This document shows positions 6,819 to 15,354 of a stretch of DNA of 39,321 nucleotides, in pieces (positions within the stretch are counted from its first letter, which is position 1; each line of letters starts with the position of its first letter). The position numbers were made by a program, and so were the translations under genes. A model generated the notes under the pieces. That model searched no databases. It saw only the letters and a program-made list of their open reading frames with translations, and was not told the origin of the DNA. The DNA is from CAYXXZ01 sp050175615 (GTDB lineage: Bacteria; Pseudomonadota; Gammaproteobacteria; Pseudomonadales; Porticoccaceae), in the NCBI GenBank assembly GCA_050175615.1, contig JBFXIU010000007.1, positions 1-39,321 of the forward strand, given 5' to 3'.

Positions 6819-7988
6819 ATGTTTAAAGTGCGCACTTACAATACTATTTCTCCACTGGGGCTTAACCGTTTTCCCCGCGACCGCTATGACGTTGCTCCAG
6901 GGCTGGAGCAGCCTGAGGCCATCATTCTGCGCAGCCAGAAACTCCATGATGAGGTGATACCTTCCTCGGTTCTCGCCATTGGTCGCGCTGGCGCCGGTGT
7001 CAACAATATTCCGGTTGCCGATTACACCAAAAAAGGTATCGTGGTTTTCAATACGCCGGGAGCCAATGCCAATGCGGTTAAAGAGCTGATTGCCGCCGCG
7101 CTTTTTCTCAGCTCCCGGGATATTTATGGCGGTATTTCCTATGTCGAAACCCTCGGTCATATGAAGGACGGCGCGGAAATGTCTAAGCTTCTTGAAAAAG
7201 AGAAAAAACGCTTTGCCGGCTCTGAACTACTGGGCAAAACTTTGGGGGTTGTCGGCCTCGGCGCGATTGGTTCGATGGTTGCCAATATGGCGCTGGATCT
7301 GGGCATGCATGTCCTTGGCTATGACCCTGCCATTTCCGTTGAAGCTGCGTGGAGACTGCACAGCAGTGTTGAAAAAATGGACAGTCTGGCGGCCTTGCTG
7401 TCGCGCTCTGACTACATCACCCTGCACGTGCCAGCCATTGAGGCCACCCGCCACCTCATAAACAGGGATACCCTGGCGTCATTTAAAAAGGGCGCCAAGC
7501 TGCTTAACTTTGCCCGCGAGGAAATCGTTGAGACATCCGCGTTACTTGAAGCCCTGGATACTGGTCATCTCGGTGGCTACACCGCAGACTTCCCCGCCCC
7601 AGGATTGATTGGCAAGCCCAATGTCGTGCTCACCCCCCATATTGGCGCCAGCACCCGCGAGGCCGAGGAAAACTGTGCGATTATCGCTGCCGACCAGCTG
7701 ATCGACTTCCTGGAAAACGGCAATATCAAGAACTCGGTCAACTTTCCCCCCACCGCCATGGCGCGAAGTGGCGGTTATCGCCTGACTTTCAGCAATAATA
7801 ATGTGCCCAAGGTACTCAGCAATGTCCTTGCTATTCTTTCGGAGAGCAATAACAACGTTATTGATCTGGTGAACAAGAGCCGAGAGAATATTGCCTACAA
7901 CATTATTGATGTTGAGCAAAAACCGTCTGCAGAGACTATCGCCAAAATTCGGGGGACAGATGGCGTCATTCACATCAGAGTCCTTTAA
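6819..7988 (+). CDS. serA: D-3-phosphoglycerate dehydrogenase
   Basis: First enzyme of serine synthesis, oxidising 3-phosphoglycerate with NAD. The protein is 389 residues if it starts at ATG 6819. An in-frame TTG lies at 6804, but GAAGG at 6806-6810 is correctly spaced only for the ATG. The NAD site is GLGAIG at about residue 146. The 2-hydroxyacid dehydrogenase catalytic arginine is in NFAREEIV (about R233) and the catalytic histidine in PHIGAS (about H274). The last 70 residues (SNNNVIDLVNKS onward) look like an ACT domain, which in this family can bind serine for feedback. It is shorter than E. coli SerA (410) and uses FAREE in place of the common ARG. Likely co-transcribed with serC. Confidence 0.9.
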   Translation: MFKVRTYNTISPLGLNRFPRDRYDVAPGLEQPEAIILRSQKLHDEVIPSSVLAIGRAGAGVNNIPVADYTKKGIVVFNTPGANANAVKELIAAALFLSSRDIYGGISYVETLGHMKDGAEMSKLLEKEKKRFAGSELLGKTLGVVGLGAIGSMVANMALDLGMHVLGYDPAISVEAAWRLHSSVEKMDSLAALLSRSDYITLHVPAIEATRHLINRDTLASFKKGAKLLNFAREEIVETSALLEALDTGHLGGYTADFPAPGLIGKPNVVLTPHIGASTREAEENCAIIAADQLIDFLENGNIKNSVNFPPTAMARSGGYRLTFSNNNVPKVLSNVLAILSESNNNVIDLVNKSRENIAYNIIDVEQKPSAETIAKIRGTDGVIHIRVL

Positions 7989-8052
7989 CCTGTAAACCCT
8001 ACCCGTACAGGCTGAAATGCGAGTTAACAGAAGCTGGCGGCCACATCATAAC

Positions 8053-8080
8053 CCCCTGCATTTGAATGCAGGGGTTTTTT
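8053..8080 (+). terminator. Intrinsic terminator after serA
   Basis: CCCCTGCATT (8053-8062) pairs perfectly with AATGCAGGGG (8065-8074) across a two-base loop, and six T follow. It lies between the convergent serA and the hybrid kinase gene and serves mainly serA; the minus-strand side lacks a clean T run. Confidence 0.92.
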
Positions 8081-8108
8081 ATGGGTGGCGAACGACGGAC
8101 ATTTCGGG

Positions 8109-10787
8109 TTAATTCGGGGACTGAGGTTCACTGACCAGGGTTTCCACTTCAATCATCAGGGTTTCCATGGCGGCCACGGTTTTATTGCCATTGCCGGCTT
8201 TGACCGCCTGGTGAAGTGCTTGAACTGCCCTTTCCAGGTAGGTCATGCGGTAAACGCCGGCAATCCCCAGCAACTGGTGGATAGTGTCTTTGAGGGATTC
8301 GCCATCGCGGCTCTCCAGCGCGCTGCGCGCCAGCTCCGCCAGTCGCGCAATTTCCTGAACAAAAAGTTGTTTATGCTTATTGTCGCCATCCGGCCGTGAG
8401 CTTCGGTTTGACGCCGAGGAAAGGCTTGTTTTCAGATGCTTGTGAATCGTTGCCAACAGCTTTTCTTCATCAAAGGGTTTGAACACCAGGTCGGAAGCGC
8501 CGGCTTCAAACAGGGTTTTTTCTTCCTGCTGAAGAATGTCGGCGGTGAGCATAACAATAGGGGTATCACAATTGGCACCGTCGGCGCGAATGGCTTTTAG
8601 CGCCATGATGCCGTTGATCTCCGGCATATGCACGTCGAGAAGAATCAGGTCGAAACTCTGTGATTTACAGGCGTCTATGGCCTCCTTGCCGTTGCTTACC
8701 AGGTACAGTTCACAGCCACTGCCGTCGAAAAATGTCGCCAATAATATGCGTGTGAATTCATTGTCCTCGGCGGCGAGAATCCGCGCATCGAGCCAGTTCT
8801 TGCCGGTTTGCTCCGCTGCTCCTGCGACAGCTTTCTGGCGACTGAAAAGCTTTGCCAGCTCTGTGGACATCGGTGGTTTGTCAATAAAGCTGATGGGTTG
8901 CAGATTGTCCAGCAGGTAACCCGGCAGATTTTTGTAGGCATCTGTGGCTGGAGTAAAAACGACGATATGGCAATTCTCGCTCAGTGGGCGCAACCTGGCC
9001 ACAGCATCGGACATTTGTTCTGTATTCAGGTCAACCTGGGGGCAGTAGATAATGATATCCGGCGATGGGTTCATACCGTTGATTTCGAGGTCGGTAAAGT
9101 TTTCGCAGGAATTGATCACTTCCACATAGCGACCCAGGCGATTTTCGAGAGCCTGGCGGCTTTGGGGGTGGGTATCAAACAGCAGCGCGCATTTCTGTTG
9201 TGGTGGCTTTTCGCTGTCGGGGCTGCCGTGAATGCTCAAGGGCAGGGCGAGGGTAAATATGGTTCCCTTACCTGCCGTGCTTTCAAGGCCAATGTGACCG
9301 TCCATTAGTTCCACCAGGCGTTTTACGATCGACAGGCCTAGCCCGGATCCACCAAAGCGTCTGGATATAGATGTATCGGCCTGACTAAAGGAGCCGAACA
9401 GTTTTGAGTGCTGCTGATCGGGGATACCGATGCCTGTATCTATGACCTGAATAAAGAGATTGAGGTTGTTCGCCTCTCCGCGGCGGGCTCGAACCTTGAG
9501 GATGACATGCCCGGAAGGTGTAAATTTAATGGCGTTGGAGACCAGGTTGTAAACGATTTGGCGAATGCGAAGGCTGTCGCCGACCAGGTGATAGGGAACA
9601 TTGGCGGCAATATCGAGAATCAGTTCCAGGCCTTTTCCATGGGCGGTCGGCGCCATCAGAGAGACCGGGGCTTCGATACAGTCGGCGAGATTAAAAGGCG
9701 CTTTTTCGATGCTGATGGCGTTGGATTGCAGGCGGGTAATATCGAGAATATCATCGATCAACTGCAACAGCTGCGCGGAAGCCTGTTGAATGATGTGACA
9801 ATAGCGCACTTCCGAGGCTTTCAGGTCAGAGGCTCCCAACAGCTTAACAAAACCCTGGATCGCCGTGATCGGGGTGCGCAGTTCGTGGCTCATCTGAGCG
9901 AGAAAATCCCCCTTGGCGACGCTGGCGGCTTCGGCGTCTTTGCGGGCGGTTTCCAGTTCGTGGTTTTTACGTTTGAGATCATCCAGCGTCGCTGTCAGCT
10001 TCTGGGTCGCTAAAGCGACTTTGTTTTCCAGGCTGCCTCGGCCGTCGGCAACGGCTTTGGCGAGATGGTTGATGCCGTTGGCGAGAATGGCCAGCTCATC
10101 ACCGGTTGTCGGTGAAATTCGAGCATCCAGATTGCCCCGTTCCAGCTCCCGAACCACAGCCGTCATCGCCGTGATGGGCGAAACCACTTTATTGCTGAGC
10201 ATATAAGTCAGTAGCACCGCACCCAACAAAACGGAAAAGCTGATCAACAGGTGAGTAATCAAAATTTCCCGGGATTTTGCCATGGATTCACTGTTGTCTG
10301 CGGCAACCACCACCCAGCCAAGCAGGGCGCTGTTGCCGCTTTTGTCATTCAGATCCTCATAGTCACTGACAGCCACATCGGCCATATAGACAGGGTATTC
10401 GACCACAAAAAGGCTGTCTGTCAGGCGGCTATAGTCACCGGCTTTAAGCATTGCCAAGCTGAGATTATCTGGCAGCGGATTTGGCAGTAAAGGATTTCTT
10501 TTGGGGTCGAGAAAAAAGATGCCGGCAATAGAGGGTGCCTCACGGGCTGAATTGGCGAGGGGTGCCAGGAGTTCCTCGCGGCCGGAGTAGAGGGCAAAAT
10601 CGGAGATGTTCGCCAAATTTTTCGCCAGCTGGTCGGCACTGGCCAGCTGGTATTGGCGAATTTCCGTGCGCCTGGTGTCAATGGTGTGCCAGGTAATGAT
10701 GGCGGTGACAACGGCAACGGGAATGACGCTGAGCAGAATCAACTTGTTATTGATGCGAGAGGAAAACCGATGAATCAGCTTTTTCAT
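8109..10787 (-). CDS. BarA-like hybrid sensor histidine kinase
   Basis: Inner-membrane hybrid kinase of 892 residues. A membrane segment at about 17-34 and a second near 177-197 bracket a periplasmic sensor of roughly 140 residues that resembles the BarA sensor. HAMP follows, then the phosphoacceptor region MSHELRTP (H301). The ATP domain has N417 in the N box, DTGIGIP and GGSGLGL. A degenerate receiver-like stretch (about 530-650) lacks a phospho-aspartate motif. A true receiver has E674/D675, D718 (LILLDVHMPE) and K770. A C-terminal Hpt region carries HQLLGIAG (H837). Domain order equals BarA/GacS, but the gene sits in an operon with a binding protein and a TonB receptor, so its signal is probably the binding protein's ligand. 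Its ATG overlaps the upstream stop in an ATGA. No response regulator gene is adjacent. Confidence 0.92.
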   Translation of the reverse strand: MKKLIHRFSSRINNKLILLSVIPVAVVTAIITWHTIDTRRTEIRQYQLASADQLAKNLANISDFALYSGREELLAPLANSAREAPSIAGIFFLDPKRNPLLPNPLPDNLSLAMLKAGDYSRLTDSLFVVEYPVYMADVAVSDYEDLNDKSGNSALLGWVVVAADNSESMAKSREILITHLLISFSVLLGAVLLTYMLSNKVVSPITAMTAVVRELERGNLDARISPTTGDELAILANGINHLAKAVADGRGSLENKVALATQKLTATLDDLKRKNHELETARKDAEAASVAKGDFLAQMSHELRTPITAIQGFVKLLGASDLKASEVRYCHIIQQASAQLLQLIDDILDITRLQSNAISIEKAPFNLADCIEAPVSLMAPTAHGKGLELILDIAANVPYHLVGDSLRIRQIVYNLVSNAIKFTPSGHVILKVRARRGEANNLNLFIQVIDTGIGIPDQQHSKLFGSFSQADTSISRRFGGSGLGLSIVKRLVELMDGHIGLESTAGKGTIFTLALPLSIHGSPDSEKPPQQKCALLFDTHPQSRQALENRLGRYVEVINSCENFTDLEINGMNPSPDIIIYCPQVDLNTEQMSDAVARLRPLSENCHIVVFTPATDAYKNLPGYLLDNLQPISFIDKPPMSTELAKLFSRQKAVAGAAEQTGKNWLDARILAAEDNEFTRILLATFFDGSGCELYLVSNGKEAIDACKSQSFDLILLDVHMPEINGIMALKAIRADGANCDTPIVMLTADILQQEEKTLFEAGASDLVFKPFDEEKLLATIHKHLKTSLSSASNRSSRPDGDNKHKQLFVQEIARLAELARSALESRDGESLKDTIHQLLGIAGVYRMTYLERAVQALHQAVKAGNGNKTVAAMETLMIEVETLVSEPQSPN

Positions 10788-11785
10788 GGTAGCGTCCCAC
10801 CTTGAAGACGTTGTTTGACGCGCTCGTGGATCGTTTTTTCATCGACGAGAATAAGCCCCAGGACATTGGCCACCGATGTGTTTACAGCCACGCTAAAATA
10901 CTGGGGCGAATAGGGCTGCCAGACTTCTGCATTTGGATTGGCCAGATAGGTCTCTAGCCAGTCGATCCCCTGCTGGGAGATATCGCCGGGAGCAGTATAA
11001 ATCGAGGCGGCGGCGCCGGCTTCGGTATAGGCGCGGGAAAAGCCGATAATCGGGATTTTTTGCTTAAAGCCGAGATGGAGAACCCAGCGGGCAATGTTGC
11101 GATTGATGATGCCTTGATCGGGAACAGCAATAAAAGCATCGCTGCCATCAAACAGGGGTGAAAGCACCTGCAGGGGATTGCTGGTTGTAGAAATCAGCTC
11201 ATAGCGCAGCGCAATCCCCGCGACTTCGGCCGCAGCCAGCAATTCTGCTTTCCTGTGGGTCGAGGCGGGGCCGAGCACGGTTGAAAATTGGTGCTTCCCT
11301 GTCAGAACCTGGGCAAGTGCCAGGCTTCGGCTCAAGGGCTGGTCGATAAAGATCACGGCTCTGGAAGGGCTGACGTTGCTACCACCAAGGATTTTATACC
11401 AGGCGCTGCGAGTGATGAACAGGCTGAGCTGTGGATTCTGGCCGTAGTTGCCAATGACAGTTTCGGTGGCCTCGGTGCCAATACTCAGCATCAAATCCCC
11501 AGCGTCTATGTCGCGAGCCGAATGGTTGCGCGAGTCAAGGCGGGTAACAGTTATATGTGGATGCTGTTGATGAAGGTGACGGGTAATGGTGTCGGCTACC
11601 TGCGCATAATAGCGGCTGGAGTCGGGCACCATCACATGCACAGCTTCGGCGTTGCTGTTTCGGCTGAAAACACACACAACCGCGAGCAGCGCAAGGGACA
11701 ACCCGCGCTGAATGTGGCCAATTGCCTCAGTTCTGGTCAGTTTGCTGAAGCCTTTGCGCCAATTGCCTGACTGTTGTATTGACAT
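10784..11785 (-). CDS. Periplasmic ABC-type substrate-binding protein (PF04392-like)
   Basis: 333 residues. A basic N-terminus and a hydrophobic stretch (GLSLALLAVVCVFS) suggest export to the periplasm. The body has the two-lobe alternation of ABC substrate-binding proteins, with VMVPDSSRYYAQVADTI at the start and AFIAVPDQGIINRNIARWVL in the second half; the closest family I can suggest is ABC_sub_bind (PF04392). No ABC permease or ATPase is present. It overlaps the hybrid kinase by four bases and follows the TonB receptor by 53 bases, so it more likely presents a ligand to the kinase than feeds a transporter, in the manner of LuxP with LuxQ. The ATG at 11785 has AAGG immediately against it, too close for a normal site, so the exact start is uncertain. 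The ligand is unknown. Confidence 0.78.
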   Translation of the reverse strand: MSIQQSGNWRKGFSKLTRTEAIGHIQRGLSLALLAVVCVFSRNSNAEAVHVMVPDSSRYYAQVADTITRHLHQQHPHITVTRLDSRNHSARDIDAGDLMLSIGTEATETVIGNYGQNPQLSLFITRSAWYKILGGSNVSPSRAVIFIDQPLSRSLALAQVLTGKHQFSTVLGPASTHRKAELLAAAEVAGIALRYELISTTSNPLQVLSPLFDGSDAFIAVPDQGIINRNIARWVLHLGFKQKIPIIGFSRAYTEAGAAASIYTAPGDISQQGIDWLETYLANPNAEVWQPYSPQYFSVAVNTSVANVLGLILVDEKTIHERVKQRLQGGTLP

Positions 11786-11838
11786 CCTTATGTCTACTTT
11801 GATTTCCCTGCCGAGGCAGTGATGAGTGTTAACAGACC

Positions 11839-13971
11839 CTAGGGAAGCTTCAGTTGCGCGGTTACAAAATACCGGGTTTCAAAATGGTTGTTGTCATTAA
11901 ACTCTGCGTAGGCATCGCCTATATTCTGGACGATAAAGCGAATATCCCCATGATTTTTATCCCACTGAAAATCATACATAAGTTGGGTATCCACGCGGGT
12001 AAAGCCAGGGACGGCGTCGCCGTCCTCCCACCTCACTTCAGATTGGTAATAGACCATTGTCGAGAACGTCCAGGCATTTTTGAGCTTGTGAGCCAAAAGC
12101 AAGCCGCCAGAGTGGGTCGCCATGCGATTCCCTTTGGTGGCCACCGCGAAGCCGGTGCTGAGATTAATCTCGGCGGGGGTGTCGAGGTCAATATTGGTGT
12201 AGTGCATACGGATCAGCGATTTCGGTGTGGGGCGATAGCTGAACTGAATTTCGGCACCGACCATATTCCAGGAACCCCTGTTGGTCAGTTTTTTGTAAAA
12301 CAGATCGCCCATCCTCGCGTCCGCGGCAATGTTGTAATCGGACTCTTCATCAATAGTGTCTGAGAGGTTTTCCCGAAAAAGACGAAGATCCATAGTCAGC
12401 GCCGGGTCTCTGAGCTGCACCAGATAGCCCAGCTCAAAGGAATCCAGCTTTTCCTCCTCAATATGGGGATCGGATTTGCGGATAACATTCACAACCAGGT
12501 CGCCGACGTGATTGTCCAGGCGCTCGTTGGCCTCCAAGAGCGAAGGCGCGCGATTGCCGCGAACATAGGCCAGCCTCAGGGTTTGGTTGGGCAGGAACTG
12601 ATAATTGGCAGACAGCCGCGGCGACAGCAAAACGCCCTGGGGCGTATCTTCAATCATGGCTCCGGCGTTAAAGGTTAACTGCCCTGTTGCCCGCCATTCG
12701 CCATGGGTAAAAAAGCGCGATACCAGCTCGTCGACATCTATATCCACAGACTGGGGATGAAAGGCGTCCAGGCTTTCATGGCGTAAACCCACACCCCAGG
12801 TTCCCCGCAGGGTTTCCGATACCCTGAAGGTATGCTGAAACTGGGCATCGTAACGCTCCGAAAACATGCGCCCAAAGCCGGTGTACACCTGGGTGTTGAG
12901 CTCATTGATCAGCAATTGCGCCGTCGCTGAATCGATACCGACGTCCGCCGCCACCTGATTGACAATCGGCATGGGTACCGGGTTTAGTGAGGTGAGAAAA
13001 TCCGCAGTTGCCCGGTCGATACCGAGAAAATCCGAGAAATTGCCAAAGAGCTCCTGATTGACGATTTTGAAACGGTTATGGTAAAGGTGCACTTCGTAAT
13101 CATTGTTGTTGTCGCCACTGCGTTTCCACACCAGGGACTGAAAGTGACTGAAGGCATGGGCGGTTAAAAATTCATTGGGGTGGTCGGCGTCACCCCAGCC
13201 CGTTTGGTCGTGGGCGTAACCGGCGGAAAATTCGAGGGTATCGATCAGGGATGGGGTATAGGTGGCGCTGAAGTCGGCGTGGGACAGCTCGCGGCCATCG
13301 TTGAGTTCGCCGCTGGTAACGGCGGGAAAACCTTCATTATTGTCGTAGCCGAGGCTGATTCTGTAATCCAATGCCCCCAGAGAATCGTTGTACCTCAGCC
13401 ACCCCTTTCGCGTTTGCCAGTCGCCCACTGTGGCGCTTGCCGCCAAGCCGCTGTCCTGCACGGGTTTTCGGGTGACTATATTGATAGAACCCATGAAGGC
13501 ATTGGAGCCTTGAGCTGCTGCGTTGGAACCGCGAATCACCTCGATATGATCGATATCGCTGAGTTCTACGCCCAGGGTGCCCCAGCTGACCGAGGAAAAA
13601 ATGGATTCATAAACGGAACGGCCATCGACCATGACTTCAATCTGGTTGGGAAATTCCCTGCCGATGCCGTGATAACTGATGCCATAGCGATTGCCGGAGA
13701 CATGATAGGATTGAAAGCCGGGCACCAGTCTGAACAGGTCGACAAACGTTTGGGCGCCAGAGAGAGCAATGAGTTCGCGATCAATGGTAGTGATGCTGGC
13801 GGGAGCCTGATCGAGACGCTGCTCAAACCGCGATGCGGCACTGACGACCGGAATATCGCCCAGCAAGTCGCGCTCGGTAAAGCTGGGGTCGGCGAAAGCT
13901 GCGTTGACAGCAATCAGCAAAAGCAGGGTGCCGCCGTGCCGACAAAAACCATAACTAGAAAGTTTGGTCAT
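11839..13971 (-). CDS. TonB-dependent outer-membrane receptor
   Basis: Outer-membrane active transporter of 710 residues. A signal peptide is visible (LLLLIAVNAAFA), followed by a possible TonB box around IPVVSAASR. The plug domain includes SITTIDRELIALSG, PGFQSYHVSGNRYG and VEVMVDGRSVY-like features ending in IEVIRGSNAAAQGSNAFMGSINIVTR. The rest alternates aromatic-rich strands as a beta barrel and ends in RYFVTAQLKLP. The substrate cannot be read from sequence: no catecholate siderophore or B12 signature is certain. It is the first gene of the likely operon with the binding protein and the hybrid kinase; no tonB, exbB or exbD lies nearby. It is divergent from pdxH across a gap that holds a palindromic element. 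Confidence 0.92.
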   Translation of the reverse strand: MTKLSSYGFCRHGGTLLLLIAVNAAFADPSFTERDLLGDIPVVSAASRFEQRLDQAPASITTIDRELIALSGAQTFVDLFRLVPGFQSYHVSGNRYGISYHGIGREFPNQIEVMVDGRSVYESIFSSVSWGTLGVELSDIDHIEVIRGSNAAAQGSNAFMGSINIVTRKPVQDSGLAASATVGDWQTRKGWLRYNDSLGALDYRISLGYDNNEGFPAVTSGELNDGRELSHADFSATYTPSLIDTLEFSAGYAHDQTGWGDADHPNEFLTAHAFSHFQSLVWKRSGDNNNDYEVHLYHNRFKIVNQELFGNFSDFLGIDRATADFLTSLNPVPMPIVNQVAADVGIDSATAQLLINELNTQVYTGFGRMFSERYDAQFQHTFRVSETLRGTWGVGLRHESLDAFHPQSVDIDVDELVSRFFTHGEWRATGQLTFNAGAMIEDTPQGVLLSPRLSANYQFLPNQTLRLAYVRGNRAPSLLEANERLDNHVGDLVVNVIRKSDPHIEEEKLDSFELGYLVQLRDPALTMDLRLFRENLSDTIDEESDYNIAADARMGDLFYKKLTNRGSWNMVGAEIQFSYRPTPKSLIRMHYTNIDLDTPAEINLSTGFAVATKGNRMATHSGGLLLAHKLKNAWTFSTMVYYQSEVRWEDGDAVPGFTRVDTQLMYDFQWDKNHGDIRFIVQNIGDAYAEFNDNNHFETRYFVTAQLKLP

Positions 13972-14043
13972 TTTCTATCCAGGCAGGTGTTGATTTGATG
14001 TTTGGCCATTGTATGTTGGTGGCGGAGAAAATTCACTTTGGCG

Positions 14044-14057
14044 TGTTCGAGCGAACA
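14044..14057. promoter_or_regulatory. Palindromic element between the receptor operon and pdxH
   Basis: TGTTCG (14044-14049) and CGAACA (14052-14057) form a 6-bp inverted repeat with a two-base centre. It is nested within a wider TTGGCG...CGCCAA pair and followed by the palindrome GAGCGCTC (14063-14070). It lies about 73 bases before the receptor start. It looks like a regulator site, but I do not recognise which. Confidence 0.4.
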
Positions 14058-14166
14058 GTATTGAGCGCTCGCGCCAACTCTCAGAAATCATAGCCGAAGG
14101 CGTCGCCAAGCCTGCCTGAAGAGAAAAAAAAGGCTATCATAGCGGCAGTTTTCAAGAGTATTGTCC

Positions 14167-14805
14167 ATGAGCCTGGAAGAACAGCGTCGAGAGTACCGCC
14201 ATGGTCGCCTGACCAGGGATTCCCTCAACGAATCCCCGTTTGAACAGTTTAAACTGTGGCTGGATCAGGCGCTTCAGTCCGATATTGCCGATCCCACTGC
14301 GATGAGTATTGCCACGGTCGACGCCAACGGCAAGCCCTGGCAGCGCATTGTTCTGCTCAAGGGTTTTGATCAGCGGGGATTTGTCTTCTACACCAATTTG
14401 GGCAGCAGGAAGGTTGCCGAGATAAAGCAAAATCCCCATGTTTGTCTGCATTTTCCGTGGATGCGTATGGACAGGCAGGTGATTGTTGGCGGCGTTGCAG
14501 AGAGAATTTCTGCAGCGGAGGTGCTCAAGTATTTCGTTTCCCGCCCGCGGGACAGCCAGCTGGCGGCCTGGGCTTCGAAGCAGAGTTCGAGAATTTCCTC
14601 CCGGCAGGCGCTGGAAGCTCAGTTTATGCAAATGCGCGACAAGTTCCGCCACGGCGCTGTACCCCTGCCGGATTTTTGGGGCGGCTTCAGAGTTGTGCCC
14701 AGTGAATTTGAATTCTGGCAGGGCGGTGAAAACCGCCTCCATGACAGATTTCAGTATCTTTTGGGGGAAGACGGTCAGTGGGAAATTTCCCGCCTGGCGC
14801 CCTGA
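14167..14805 (+). CDS. pdxH: Pyridoxine/pyridoxamine 5'-phosphate oxidase
   Basis: FMN enzyme that makes pyridoxal 5'-phosphate from its pyridoxine or pyridoxamine forms. The protein is 212 residues, normal for PdxH. Family features seen are the N-terminal REYRHGRLTRDSL, MSIATVDANGKPWQRIVLLKGFD and FYTNLGSRK for FMN binding, SRPRDSQLAAWASKQS, and the C-terminal PDFWGGFRVVPSEFEFWQGGENRLHDRF (in two parts). An in-frame TTG lies two codons upstream, but the weak AAGAG at 14154-14158 is spaced for the ATG at 14167. It stands alone on the plus strand, divergent from the receptor operon. PLP made here supports several window enzymes (SerC, SpeA, NspC). Confidence 0.96.
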   Translation: MSLEEQRREYRHGRLTRDSLNESPFEQFKLWLDQALQSDIADPTAMSIATVDANGKPWQRIVLLKGFDQRGFVFYTNLGSRKVAEIKQNPHVCLHFPWMRMDRQVIVGGVAERISAAEVLKYFVSRPRDSQLAAWASKQSSRISSRQALEAQFMQMRDKFRHGAVPLPDFWGGFRVVPSEFEFWQGGENRLHDRFQYLLGEDGQWEISRLAP

Positions 14806-14961
14806 GCGCCCCGCCAATCAGTGCTGGTTTTGCTGAGTATGCCGAAGCCTGTCGGTTTTTCGCCCTGCCCAGCGTTGTTGTCCATCGAACAATCATTATT
14901 TTCGCCGTTATGCCTGTGCATTCAACGGTTCCCGCCACGGACAACGGAAAAGAGAGTTAAT

Positions 14962-15354
14962 ATGTTTCGCAACAGTCTTATCTGCTTTGCCGCCGGGTCT
15001 CTGGGGGCAGTGATTAGCAGCCTGGTGATTTGGCTCTTTGGTCAATACGGTATCAACCAGTCTCTGGGAGTGGCCATGGCGCCCTCGCTGACCACCTATT
15101 GGCTTTACCCGCGCATTGTCTGGGGTGGACTCTGGGGGTTTTTGTTTCTGCTCGGCTGGTTTGGCAGCAGAACATTGCAGCGCGGGCTGGTGTTCAGCCT
15201 TTTTCCTACGGCGGTTCAGCTCTTTTATATTTTCCCTTACGAAACCTACCAGGGTATGGCGGGTCACAAGCTGGGTCTGTTGACACCGTTGCTGGTGCTG
15301 TTCTTTAACGCCATCTGGGGGCTGACCACCGCCATAGCGATCAAAGTGCGTTAG
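14962..15354 (+). CDS. Small integral membrane protein of unknown function
   Basis: 130 residues, almost entirely hydrophobic, with about four membrane segments. The first begins at SLICFAAGSLGAVISSLVIW, the second at the WGGLWGFLFLLGWF region, the third near LVFSLFPTAVQLFYIF and the last near LLTPLLVLFFNAIWGL. The frame is open for 47 codons upstream, but AAGAGAG ending six bases before the ATG at 14962 decides the start. The final codon overlaps the end of the convergent AraC-type regulator by four bases. I do not recognise a named family. Confidence 0.75.
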   Translation: MFRNSLICFAAGSLGAVISSLVIWLFGQYGINQSLGVAMAPSLTTYWLYPRIVWGGLWGFLFLLGWFGSRTLQRGLVFSLFPTAVQLFYIFPYETYQGMAGHKLGLLTPLLVLFFNAIWGLTTAIAIKVR

